Shown here one piece after another: positions 17,284 through 25,389 of a DNA stretch of 56,315 nucleotides. Made by a program: the position numbers and the translations under genes. The first letter of the stretch is position 1, and the number at the start of each line of letters is the position of its first letter. The DNA comes from Chloroflexota bacterium (lineage in GTDB: Bacteria; Chloroflexota; Dehalococcoidia; Lucifugimonadales; GCA-2719675), in the NCBI GenBank assembly GCA_002719675.1, contig PBID01000012.1:1-56315 (forward strand), in the 5' to 3' direction. The notes beneath the pieces were generated by a model. That model did no database searches. It was not told the origin of the DNA and was given only the letters and a program-made list of their open reading frames with translations.

Positions 17284-18369
17284 ATGCAAATTGGAATTTT
17301 AGGATTACCTGGTGTAGGTAAGACAACTATATTTAACGCTGCTACAGGGGGAGGAATTGAAGTTGGGTTTTTTAGTGAAAAAACTAACTTAGGGGTTGCG
17401 AAAGTATATGATAAAAGACTTGATGTTTTGAATGAATATTTTAAACCTAAAAGAAAAGTTGAAGCTGAAATAAGTTATGTAGATTTTCCTTCTCAGCAAG
17501 AAGGACAAAGTAAGATACAAGGTATTACAGGTGAAAATTTAAACTTATTGCAAAAATCTGATGCACTGTTGTTGGTTATTAAGGCTTTCAATGGCCCTAT
17601 GGATATTGATGAGAATTATTTTGGTGATCCTGTTACAGAATTACATACACTGATGGATGAAGTAATATTCGTTGATTTGGGGATAATTGAAAATAGGTTA
17701 AATAAAATTCAAGAAAATTTAAAAGGTAGAAATGTTTCAAAGATTGATCAAGAAAAAACTGAGTTGGATTTGTTAACAAAAATCAGATCTGGTTTGGAAA
17801 AAGGATTTCCTTTAGCTCCTATAGCTTATACAGAATCAGAATTGAAATTATTATCAGGATTTCAATTGTTGACTTTGAAGCCTATGGTTATTGTATTAAA
17901 TATTGGTGAGACTAATATAAATAATGGATCTAATCTTGAACAATCAATTAGAGAAAATTTTGAAGTTGAAATAGGAACTATTTGTGGAAAGCTTGAAATG
18001 GATTTGATAGGTACCTCTATTGATGAAGAACAGCAGCTAAGAGAAGTATTGGGATTATCTCAAGAATCTGGATTACATCGAATGGTAAATTTATGTTTTA
18101 ATTCTTTGAAATTGATTTCTTTTCTTACCGTAGGAGAAGATGAAGTCAGAGCATGGCCAATTACAAAAGGTACTGTTTCTTCCATAGCAGCGGGGAAAAT
18201 ACATTCTGATATCCAAAGAGGGTTTATTAGGGCAGAAGTAATTAGTTATGAGAATCTTGAAGCTTGTAAAACAATTGCAGAAGGTCGTAAGAAAGGATTG
18301 TTACGAGTCGAAGGTAAGGATTATGTAGTTCAAGATGGTGATATTATGCATGTTTTGTTTAATGTTTAA
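17284..18369 (+). CDS. ychF: Divergent YchF-family P-loop ATPase
   Basis: A 361-residue OBG/YchF-type P-loop protein. The Walker A loop is GLPGVGKT (7-14), where ordinary YchF has G-L-P-N-V-G-K-S. The C-terminal TGS/DUF933 domain is very clear: FLTVGEDEVRAWPITKGT, AAGKIHSDIQRGFIRAEVI, LRVEGKDYVVQDGDIMHVLFNV. The switch-II D-x-x-G is replaced by D-F-P-S (in YVDFPSQQEG), and the base-specificity motif is VLNIGE, fitting a non-GTP specificity. YchF proteins bind ribosomes and hydrolyse ATP. The unusual P-loop and lost DxxG suggest a paralogue, not the housekeeping copy. Its 3' end overlaps the convergent TIM-barrel gene by 11 bp. Confidence 0.85.
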   Translation: MQIGILGLPGVGKTTIFNAATGGGIEVGFFSEKTNLGVAKVYDKRLDVLNEYFKPKRKVEAEISYVDFPSQQEGQSKIQGITGENLNLLQKSDALLLVIKAFNGPMDIDENYFGDPVTELHTLMDEVIFVDLGIIENRLNKIQENLKGRNVSKIDQEKTELDLLTKIRSGLEKGFPLAPIAYTESELKLLSGFQLLTLKPMVIVLNIGETNINNGSNLEQSIRENFEVEIGTICGKLEMDLIGTSIDEEQQLREVLGLSQESGLHRMVNLCFNSLKLISFLTVGEDEVRAWPITKGTVSSIAAGKIHSDIQRGFIRAEVISYENLEACKTIAEGRKKGLLRVEGKDYVVQDGDIMHVLFNV

Positions 18370-19180
18370 TCAATTTTCTTAAATATTCAGCAGATTCTTT
18401 GATGGAGTTAAGCGTTTTATTGGGTGAAGATTGATGGATCGTAATAAATCCTGTGTAATTCAATTTTTGGAACACATTGATGATATGTTGGAAATCAATT
18501 TTACTTGTAACCCAAACTGGGACAGAATCAAATCTGATTTTACCTCTAGTCCAAGTGTGAAGTTCATTTGATCCGTCAGGATGAATTTTTTGGTTTTGAA
18601 GATAAACATTAAATATATGTGGGTACAGTTTTTTTATTGCATCTTTATCATAATTTTGGCCACATAGTTCTAAATTTGCAGGTTCATAAACTATTCCAAA
18701 ATTTTCTCTCTTTATTTTTGAAACAATCTTAAGTGTTTCATCAACAGTTTCGAACATTGTTCCTGTGTGCATTTGATGGACTAAGTTCACACCTCTTTCT
18801 TTAGCTTCATCGCATGCGTATTGTGTATATTTAACATCTTCGAGATTTTTTATAGCTATTCTTATTAATTTGGAGTTTAGGAGTTTACATAGATCAATAT
18901 AGGGTGTGATATTTCGTTGAGCTATTCCTGCAAGTTCATTGTTTGCTGGTATATCGAAATCACCTGTAACCATGGAAACAGTTAGATTGTTACTGGTAAC
19001 TATTTGGTATGCTTTAAGTATTTCTTCTTTGGAATTTTCAATTCCGATTTGTGAAGGACGCATACATATACCTTGATAATTGGATAATTTTGCATTCTCA
19101 CATATTTTTTCCAAGTTTAGTACAGATTTTTTTTTATCTGAATAACTTTCAGCAATTCTTACAGAAAGTGATAATTTCAT
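18359..19180 (-). CDS. Xylose-isomerase-like TIM-barrel protein
   Basis: A 273-residue sugar-phosphate isomerase/epimerase-type barrel (AP-endonuclease-2 superfamily). Strand ends carry possible metal ligands: LVHQMHTGTMFE, FGIVYEPANLEL (Glu), IFNVYLQNQK (here Gln-Asn where His-Lys is usual) and TGFITIHQSS. Several ligand positions differ from classical xylose isomerase, so the substrate and even metal dependence are open. The start ATG 19180 has a purine-rich AAAGAAAA upstream. It is divergent from the PrxQ gene and overlaps the ychF-like gene at its 3' end. Confidence 0.75.
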   Translation of the reverse strand: MKLSLSVRIAESYSDKKKSVLNLEKICENAKLSNYQGICMRPSQIGIENSKEEILKAYQIVTSNNLTVSMVTGDFDIPANNELAGIAQRNITPYIDLCKLLNSKLIRIAIKNLEDVKYTQYACDEAKERGVNLVHQMHTGTMFETVDETLKIVSKIKRENFGIVYEPANLELCGQNYDKDAIKKLYPHIFNVYLQNQKIHPDGSNELHTWTRGKIRFDSVPVWVTSKIDFQHIINVFQKLNYTGFITIHQSSPNKTLNSIKESAEYLRKLIKH

Positions 19181-19320
19181 TATTTTTCTTTATAGACTTT
19201 GATTTGATGTGTTTTGATTGGTTTTTAATTGCGAATAATATAACATGAAAATGTTTTAATTAGGAATAATTTAATCGGGTTTTATTAGTTTGATTAATAA
19301 ATTAGATTTGGAGATTTTAA

Positions 19321-19779
19321 ATGGAAATACATGTTGGAATTAAAGCACCTAATTTTACTTTGCCATCTAGTTCTGGTAGAGATGTTTCTCTTGAAGATTT
19401 CATGGGGACTAAAGTATTGATATTTTTCTATCCTAAGGATGATACTCCAGGTTGTACTATAGAAGCATGTGGTATTAGAGACGAATATGAAAATATTAAA
19501 CAAAAAGATACTATAGTGTTTGGAATTAGCGCTGATGATTTGAATTCTCACCATTCATTTATTAAAAAATTTGGTTTAAATTTTGAACTTTTATCTGATT
19601 TGGATAAGGAAGTGTCAATTACATATGGAGCGTGGGGAGAAAAAATATTATATGGGAAAAAATCTATTGGTATGAAAAGAATGTCTTTTTTAATAAATGA
19701 AGAAGGTGTAATCGCAAAAATTTGGAAAAAAGTAACCCCTGATAAACATGCTTCTCAAATTTTGGAAGCTATATCATAA
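19321..19779 (+). CDS. bcp: Thioredoxin-dependent peroxiredoxin, PrxQ/Bcp type
   Basis: A 152-residue atypical 2-Cys peroxiredoxin. The active site reads FFYPKDDTPGCTIEAC, with the peroxidatic cysteine and a resolving cysteine five residues later, the PrxQ arrangement. Other family features: APNFTLPSSSGRDVSLEDF at the N terminus, ELLSDLDKEVSITYGAWGEK, and M-K-R-M-S-F-L-I-N with the catalytic arginine. It detoxifies hydroperoxides in the cytoplasm using thioredoxin. GGAG lies 7 bases before ATG. The PHP hydrolase gene starts 12 bp downstream, so the two form an operon. Confidence 0.94.
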   Translation: MEIHVGIKAPNFTLPSSSGRDVSLEDFMGTKVLIFFYPKDDTPGCTIEACGIRDEYENIKQKDTIVFGISADDLNSHHSFIKKFGLNFELLSDLDKEVSITYGAWGEKILYGKKSIGMKRMSFLINEEGVIAKIWKKVTPDKHASQILEAIS

Positions 19780-19791
19780 GGAGAATTTTTC

Positions 19792-20715
19792 ATGAAAAAC
19801 AAATGGTACAAAGGTAATATTCATTGCCATACAACAAATTCAGATGGAGATGCCGACCCTGAGTTTGTTGTAGATTGGTATAAAAGACACGGATATAATT
19901 TTTTGGTGGTTAGCGATCATAATCATTTGACGATTCTTGAATATGCAACAAAAACTAAAGACTTAGATTTTATTTTGATTCCTGGCGAAGAAGTTACATC
20001 TTTTGCTAATACTTCAATTCCTGTACATATAAACGGCATAGGAATTCACAGCTTAGTTGAACCACAGGACAGGGATACTGTTATAGAAACTTTACAGGCA
20101 AATATTAATGGTATTATATCTGCTGGCGGTCTTGCGTCAATTAATCATCCCAATTATAAATGGTCTATAACTTCTAATGATATTTATTCAGTAAATGGGG
20201 CAACAATGTTAGAAGTTTTTAATGGTCATCCGGCTACTAATAATTTTGGTTCTAGAAATAAACTGAGTACAGAACAGATATGGGATGAAGTCTTGAGTTA
20301 TGGGAAGTTAATATTTGGAGTTGCTACTGACGATTCGCATAAGTATTATGATTTTACTCCCGAATTATCTAATCCAGGTAGAGGATGGATAAATGTTAGA
20401 GCAAGTGAATTAAACCAAGAGTTAATTATGAATTCATTACGTAGCGGTGATTTTTATTCTTCTACAGGAATTGAACTTAAAGAAATTAATATTGACAAAC
20501 AATCTTTAGAAATAGAAATTGATGAAAACCCTAAAGAATTAAATTTTGCTATGGAATATGAGACTACTTTTACTGGTTTCCTAGGTAAAGAATTAGATAA
20601 GGTTTCAGGAAATAGTGCTAGTTACCAATTTCAAGGTGATGAAGTATATGTTAGAGCTACTGTTAGCGGATCAAATGGTTTCAAAGCATGGACTCAACCA
20701 GTACATATAAATTAG
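19792..20715 (+). CDS. PHP-domain metal-dependent hydrolase
   Basis: A 307-residue PHP protein. Motif I is IHCHTTNSDG (H11, H13, D18), motif II SDHNHL (D42-H45), followed by a PGEEV glutamate, an INHPNY histidine and an ATDDSHKYYD block: the set needed for a trinuclear metal centre. The C-terminal about 90 residues are beta-rich (LKEINIDKQSLEIEIDENP and on), as in CehA-like and polymerase-independent PHP phosphoesterases. It likely hydrolyses a phosphoester or related small molecule in the cytoplasm. It follows PrxQ by 12 bp with AAGGAG before the ATG. Confidence 0.85.
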   Translation: MKNKWYKGNIHCHTTNSDGDADPEFVVDWYKRHGYNFLVVSDHNHLTILEYATKTKDLDFILIPGEEVTSFANTSIPVHINGIGIHSLVEPQDRDTVIETLQANINGIISAGGLASINHPNYKWSITSNDIYSVNGATMLEVFNGHPATNNFGSRNKLSTEQIWDEVLSYGKLIFGVATDDSHKYYDFTPELSNPGRGWINVRASELNQELIMNSLRSGDFYSSTGIELKEINIDKQSLEIEIDENPKELNFAMEYETTFTGFLGKELDKVSGNSASYQFQGDEVYVRATVSGSNGFKAWTQPVHIN

Positions 20716-20848
20716 TATTTCTGTATTTGTTTTTTTAAATTTTTTAACTTTCAAATAGTGTTTATTATTCTCAAAGTATGTTAATTTTATTGTATGTACC
20801 TATTCTTATGAATTACAATTAATACATACTTTTAATTGGAGCAAAAAT

Positions 20849-22081
20849 TTGACATATGTAAAATCTTTAGTTTGTCGTGGTTGTTTTGAAGAATATCCAA
20901 TTGAGCCTCTTAATGTTTGCGAGATGTGCTTTGGGCCTCTTGAAATTACTTATGACTATGAATCTATAAGTAAGAATATATCTAGAGAAAGTATTTCAGC
21001 TGGACCTTTTTCAGTATGGAGGTACGATGCATTTTTACCTGTAAGCCGTGAAAATGCAGTTGATATTGGGACTGGTTTTACCCCATTGACTAAGGCAGAA
21101 AATCTTGGGTCAAGATTGGGACTGAATAATTTGTATATAAAAAATGACAGCGTAAATCCAACATTTTCTTTCAAAGATAGGCCTGTGACTGTTACTGCAA
21201 CAAAAGCTCTAGAATTTGGATTTGATGTTTTAGCTTGTGTTTCGACAGGAAATTTGATGGGGTCAGTTGCAGCCCATGGTGCTAAAGCGGGTATGAAGAC
21301 AATAGTTTTTTTTCCTGAAAATTTGGAACAAAGCAAACAGGTTTCTGCTTCCATTTATGGTCCAATAATGGTGGCTGTTGATGGAAATTATGATCAAGTT
21401 AATAGATTAGGTAGTGAATTAGCTGATAATCGCAATTGGGCTTTTGTAAATATAAATATGAGACCTTTTTATGCTGAAGGTAGTAAAACTTTAGGTTATG
21501 AAGTAGCAGAACAGCTAGGTTGGAAATCTCCTGATAATTGTATAGTCCCAGCTGCTTCTGGAGAATTGTTTACAAAGATTTGGAAAGGTCTCAAAGAGTT
21601 TTCAGATGTTGGTTTAATTGAAGAACCTCATACTAGGATGTTTCTTGCTCAAGCTGCAGGTTGTTCTCCTATAGTATCTGCTTCTAAATCTGGAGATAAA
21701 GTTGTGAATCCAGTTGTTCCTGAAACTTTGGCAAAATCTTTAGCAATTGGAAACCCAGCTTCTGGTCCTTTTGCATTGGAAACGATTTTAGAAACAGATG
21801 GTGGTGCTGTTGCTACACCAGAGGAAGAAATTGTTACTGGAATTGAGCTTTTGGCAGAGACAGAAGGAATATTTACTGAAACTGCTGGAGGAGTAGTTGT
21901 CTCTTCTTTAAAAAAATTAGCTGAATCTGGAGAGATTGATCCAGATGATGTGACTGTAATTTTCATTACTGGTAATGGTCTAAAAACCCAAGAAGTAGTT
22001 ACTGGTGGTGTAAACTTAGTTAAGACAGGACCAAGCTTTTCGGAGTTTGAAAATTCTATAGGTTCTAAAGCAAATTTTTAA
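20849..22081 (+). CDS. thrC: Threonine synthase
   Basis: A 410-residue PLP fold-II enzyme converting O-phosphohomoserine to threonine. The Schiff-base lysine is Lys109 in PTFSFKDRPV; ACVSTGNLMGSVAAHGAKAG binds the PLP ring and the FITGNGLKT stretch closes the C terminus. The N terminus carries a small zinc-ribbon-like pair, C9-x2-C12 and C24-x2-C27, found in one threonine synthase subclass. Translation starts at TTG 20849 with GGAG 6-7 bases upstream. A MoaD/ThiS-like carrier gene follows 35 bp later, a pairing that raises the option that this enzyme, or a relative, handles a sulfur-transfer reaction as CysM does with CysO. Confidence 0.92.
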   Translation: MTYVKSLVCRGCFEEYPIEPLNVCEMCFGPLEITYDYESISKNISRESISAGPFSVWRYDAFLPVSRENAVDIGTGFTPLTKAENLGSRLGLNNLYIKNDSVNPTFSFKDRPVTVTATKALEFGFDVLACVSTGNLMGSVAAHGAKAGMKTIVFFPENLEQSKQVSASIYGPIMVAVDGNYDQVNRLGSELADNRNWAFVNINMRPFYAEGSKTLGYEVAEQLGWKSPDNCIVPAASGELFTKIWKGLKEFSDVGLIEEPHTRMFLAQAAGCSPIVSASKSGDKVVNPVVPETLAKSLAIGNPASGPFALETILETDGGAVATPEEEIVTGIELLAETEGIFTETAGGVVVSSLKKLAESGEIDPDDVTVIFITGNGLKTQEVVTGGVNLVKTGPSFSEFENSIGSKANF

Positions 22082-22116
22082 CATCATTTTTTATTATTAA
22101 TAATGGAGGAAAATAT

Positions 22117-22398
22117 ATGGCAGTAATAGTAAGAATTCCTACCCCACTTAGACGGTTGTCTAATGGTGAAGAAAAAGTTGAAGTTCCTGAAGGATCTTTG
22201 GAAAGTATTATAGATTCTTTGGAGCAATCGTTTTCAGGAATCAAAGGTCGTTTATGTGATGATAGAGGTGAATTGAGAACATTTGTAAATATTTATATAG
22301 ATGGTGAAGATGTACGGTTTTTGGAAGGTATTAATACTCAAGTTAAATCTGGTGCTGAAATAAGTATAGTTCCAGCTGTTGCTGGTGGTAAAAACTAA
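22117..22398 (+). CDS. MoaD/ThiS-family sulfur carrier protein (CysO-like)
   Basis: A 93-residue beta-grasp protein. The N-terminal strand VIVRIPTPLRRLSNGEEKVEV and the end VKSGAEISIVPAVAGGKN match MoaD/CysO carriers, whose terminal Gly-Gly is adenylated and thiocarboxylated. Here two residues, Lys-Asn, follow the diglycine, so a protease would need to trim them before activation, as known for QbsE/QbsD-type carriers. AGGAGG-like GGAGG lies 8 bases before the ATG. The adjacency with thrC suggests a role in cysteine or other sulfur metabolism over molybdopterin synthesis. No JAMM protease or E1-like gene is in the window. Confidence 0.88.
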   Translation: MAVIVRIPTPLRRLSNGEEKVEVPEGSLESIIDSLEQSFSGIKGRLCDDRGELRTFVNIYIDGEDVRFLEGINTQVKSGAEISIVPAVAGGKN

Positions 22399-22399
22399 C

Positions 22400-23194
22400 C
22401 TACATTTGTAAGTTTGTTGTTACTTCTCCTGAAGATAGTTTCGTTGTTTGACCGTTCTTTTCTTTAATAATTAAGTCACCTTCTTCTGTTACGTCTATTC
22501 CTATTCCGGAAATAACCTTATCACCTTGTTTTACAGATATTTCTTTTCCAATAGTTTCTAATTTTTTTTCCCATAAAGTTTTTAATGAAATTCCATTTTG
22601 AATAGATGAATAAAGTTGGTTTAAGTTATCAAGTATTTCGATCAAAAGGGTGTTTCGATCTAGATGAATTCCAGATTCAACCAGAATACTTGTTGCATTT
22701 GATAAATTTGGGTCTTTAAATGATTTTAGTGTAACGTTGATTCCTACTCCTATGATGCATGAAGAAACCTGATTGTTTATTAATTCAGTTTCTATCAGTA
22801 TTCCTGAAACTTTTTTATTATTAATTAATATGTCATTTGGCCATTTAATTTTTGTTTCAATTTGTGTTAATTGATTAATTGATTCAGATATAGAAATTGC
22901 AACAGCCATATTCAGAAATTTTAGTTCCAAAATTTTTGGTGATAATAATATAGAAAAACATAAAGACTCTCGAGGCTCATTAATCCATCTCCTTTGAAAT
23001 CTACCTCTAGCCATTTTTTGAGTTTCAGCAATTACAATTGTGCCTTCTTTTTTTTGAGATTGGTTAAATCTTTTGATCTGATTCATAGTTGAATCGATTT
23101 CATTATAGAAATAAAAATTTTGAAAGATTGTGCTTTTTAAGGATGTTTTTAAATAGTCTAAGTTATATGTGTTCGATTTTTGTATATTTTTCAT
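22400..23194 (-). CDS. birA: Biotin--[acetyl-CoA-carboxylase] ligase
   Basis: A 264-residue biotin protein ligase that attaches biotin to carrier lysines through biotinyl-AMP. The biotin/ATP loop reads GRFQRRWINEPRESLCFSIL (the G-R-G-R-x-x-R-x-W region, here ARGRFQRRW), followed by KWPNDILINNKKVSGILIE and GVGINV. The small C-terminal SH3-like domain is present (VKQGDKVISGIGIDVTEEGDLIIK). The N-terminal helix-turn-helix found in repressor-type BirA is missing, so it is a pure ligase. A likely substrate in the window is the biotin carrier at 44417-44836 (Lys105). Confidence 0.93.
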   Translation of the reverse strand: MKNIQKSNTYNLDYLKTSLKSTIFQNFYFYNEIDSTMNQIKRFNQSQKKEGTIVIAETQKMARGRFQRRWINEPRESLCFSILLSPKILELKFLNMAVAISISESINQLTQIETKIKWPNDILINNKKVSGILIETELINNQVSSCIIGVGINVTLKSFKDPNLSNATSILVESGIHLDRNTLLIEILDNLNQLYSSIQNGISLKTLWEKKLETIGKEISVKQGDKVISGIGIDVTEEGDLIIKEKNGQTTKLSSGEVTTNLQM

Positions 23195-23324
23195 AACTAA
23201 CTTTTAATATGTTTCTAATGGTAATTATACTATTATATGTAGGTTTGTGCTTTTAGATTTGGGATGTGTTTAAAATGTTCATAGTTTAGTTCTAATTTCT
23301 ATTTGTTTGATAAATCTGTCTTGG

Positions 23325-23353
23325 TTTAAATTATAGAAAAGACGATGTATAAT
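23325..23353 (+). promoter_or_regulatory. Promoter for lipoprotein B; apparently leaderless transcript
   Basis: A perfect TATAAT (23348-23353) has a TTTAAA-like -35 hexamer 17 bases upstream. The ATG at 23362 begins only 8 bases after the -10 box, where transcription should start, and there is no Shine-Dalgarno sequence. Confidence 0.5.
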
Positions 23354-23361
23354 CTGTGATT

Positions 23362-23796
23362 ATGAATTTAATCAAGTTTTTGATGATAGTATTTGGATTA
23401 ATAGTAATTCTTTCTGCCTGTGGCGGCAGTTCTTCTAACAAAACTACACCTGCTAATTTGAAAAATCCAAAAATTGAAGTTAAAGTTTATGGATCAGAAG
23501 GAACTAACCCGGAATTTTCTCTACCCTTATTAATCTGGCCCTCTTTTAAATATCAAGAAATTCCTATGTTTAGAGGAGGAAAAGCAACCTTTTGTGTCAT
23601 AAACGAGACTGATGGTATACCTATTAAAATTGATACTCCTATCGAATTTATAGAAGATGCAACTTGTTTTAGAACTTATTTTACATCAGCTGATCAATTA
23701 CCTCATAAATATGAGATTGGCTTAGTTAAGATTAAAGTATTAGATACACAAGAAGAATATTGGACATGGAGTAGAGCTGTCGAAGTATTAAAATAA
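23362..23796 (+). CDS. Small lipoprotein B, paralogue of the lipoprotein at 14139
   Basis: A 144-residue lipoprotein from ATG 23362 (a GTG two codons earlier lies inside the likely transcription start). The signal peptide NLIKFLMIVFGLIVILSAC ends in the lipobox L-S-A-C, followed by GGSSS, a flexible linker. The mature domain aligns with lipoprotein A: FSLPLLIWPSFKYQ, TFCVIN, IEFIEDATCFRTYF, LVKIKVLDTQEEYWTWSRAVEV. Both conserved cysteines are retained. It probably sits on the outer face of the membrane; the ligand or partner is unknown. The CehA-like gene follows 52 bp downstream on the same strand. Confidence 0.75.
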   Translation: MNLIKFLMIVFGLIVILSACGGSSSNKTTPANLKNPKIEVKVYGSEGTNPEFSLPLLIWPSFKYQEIPMFRGGKATFCVINETDGIPIKIDTPIEFIEDATCFRTYFTSADQLPHKYEIGLVKIKVLDTQEEYWTWSRAVEVLK

Positions 23797-23848
23797 GGAC
23801 GCTTTATAGTGTGATATACACTGTGTTCATTAAAATGGAGTAGTTATT

Positions 23849-25306
23849 TTGACCCTTTTATCCATTAGTATTATTGATGATAGCACTGGTAGCAAATTAC
23901 CTTGTAAAGTCAGATTGTTGAATTCTTTTGAAGAATTTTTATCTCCTTTAGATTCTATAAAAAAAATTGGTCCTGGGCTTGAGTTTTTTTATTCTGACGG
24001 TGATTTTGCAATGGATATGCCTAGTGGAAAAGCCAAGATTTTAATTGAAAGAGGGACTGAATATGAACCATTATATTTAGATTTATTGGTTCCTAGTTCG
24101 GGGGTTTTACAAAAAGAGATTAGATTGAAAAAATGGACATTTTTAGGAGATTTAGGTTGGTATCCTGGAAATACACATATTCATTATGACCAAAATGAGA
24201 CTAGACCTGATGATAGACTTTTTTTAGATCCCAGAGTAGAAAATCTTAGAATGACTGCAGTAAGTATTTTGCAGAGATGGAATTTAGATTATGCTACAAA
24301 CAAATATCCGACTGGGTTTTTAACAGATTTTTCGACAAACCATCATTATGTTGAATGTGGAGAAGAAAATCGACATGATGCCACATCTGGGCCAGAAAAT
24401 TTAGGTTATGGTCATATTATGTTGCTAAATATTAAAGAAATTGTTGAGCCTGTAAGTCGAGGTTTGTTGGTAGATTCTTTTGATCCAGATTACCCACCAC
24501 TTACTTTTGCATGTGATGATGCACGCCGGCAAGGAGGAATTGTTATATGGTGCCATAATGGACATGGAATGGAAGCTCCAGTTGCTGCTGCTTTGTCTAA
24601 AGTAGATGCATTCAATTTGTTCGACGGGACTAATAGGACTGCTGGATATTCTATTTATTATCATATGTTAAATTGTGGGATTAAGTTGCCTATATCTACT
24701 GGATCTGATTGGTTTATTTGTTCAGGAAATAGAGTTTATGTTTATATGTCTGAGGAATTTAATTATGCATCTTGGTTAAATTCTCTAATTAATGGAAAAA
24801 GTTTTATTACTAATGGACCTGTTGTATTTTTAAATATTGAAAATTTTACCCCTGGAGATCAAATAAATATTAATTCAGACAAGAAATTACCAGTTAAATT
24901 TGAATGGAAATCTCATTATCCTATCAATAGAGCAGAAGTCATTTTTAATGGCAAAGTTATTAAAGATATGTTTTTTCCCAATGGTTCTAAAGAAGGTCAA
25001 TTAGAGTTTGATTTTTTACCAAGTTGTAATGGGTGGATAGCAGGTAGATTATCCAGTGAACATACTGACAGTTATTTTGAAAAAGTTTTTGCCCACACTA
25101 GTCCAATTTATATTTCTAATCTTGCGAATAGTGCAGAACGAAATGAATCAGCTTTATTTTTTGTAGATTCAATTGAAAAATCTATGGAATGGATAGGTAA
25201 TAAAGGGAGATACTATAACCAAAAACAACGTTTGGAAGTTTTAGATTTATTCAAAAATGCTAAGGAATTTTATGATGCTGTTGGTAAACAACCTTTTTTG
25301 ATTTGA
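23849..25306 (+). CDS. CehA/McbA-family metallohydrolase
   Basis: A 485-residue protein of the PHP-related CehA/McbA family, named after carbaryl and 1-naphthyl-methylcarbamate hydrolases. It starts at TTG 23849 with GGAG 9 bases upstream. An N-terminal beta-sandwich domain (about 1-105) precedes the catalytic domain, which opens with WYPGNTHIHYD (H-x-H) and continues with TNHHYVECGEEN, IVIWCHNGHGMEA and STGSDWF, the usual metal-binding positions. The C terminus (about 340-440) is another beta-rich region. No signal peptide. It may cleave an ester, carbamate or phosphoester; the substrate is unknown. Confidence 0.82.
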   Translation: MTLLSISIIDDSTGSKLPCKVRLLNSFEEFLSPLDSIKKIGPGLEFFYSDGDFAMDMPSGKAKILIERGTEYEPLYLDLLVPSSGVLQKEIRLKKWTFLGDLGWYPGNTHIHYDQNETRPDDRLFLDPRVENLRMTAVSILQRWNLDYATNKYPTGFLTDFSTNHHYVECGEENRHDATSGPENLGYGHIMLLNIKEIVEPVSRGLLVDSFDPDYPPLTFACDDARRQGGIVIWCHNGHGMEAPVAAALSKVDAFNLFDGTNRTAGYSIYYHMLNCGIKLPISTGSDWFICSGNRVYVYMSEEFNYASWLNSLINGKSFITNGPVVFLNIENFTPGDQININSDKKLPVKFEWKSHYPINRAEVIFNGKVIKDMFFPNGSKEGQLEFDFLPSCNGWIAGRLSSEHTDSYFEKVFAHTSPIYISNLANSAERNESALFFVDSIEKSMEWIGNKGRYYNQKQRLEVLDLFKNAKEFYDAVGKQPFLI

Positions 25307-25389
25307 TATCATGGAATAAGCTTTTAAACACTATTTAAGGAATAATAATGATATGTGGATTAAATTAAGAGAATTACAAATAAAGACAA

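Noticed and set aside
20716-20848. T-box or threonine attenuator before thrC
   Set aside because: No T-box sequence, leader peptide rich in Thr codons, or terminator hairpin seen.
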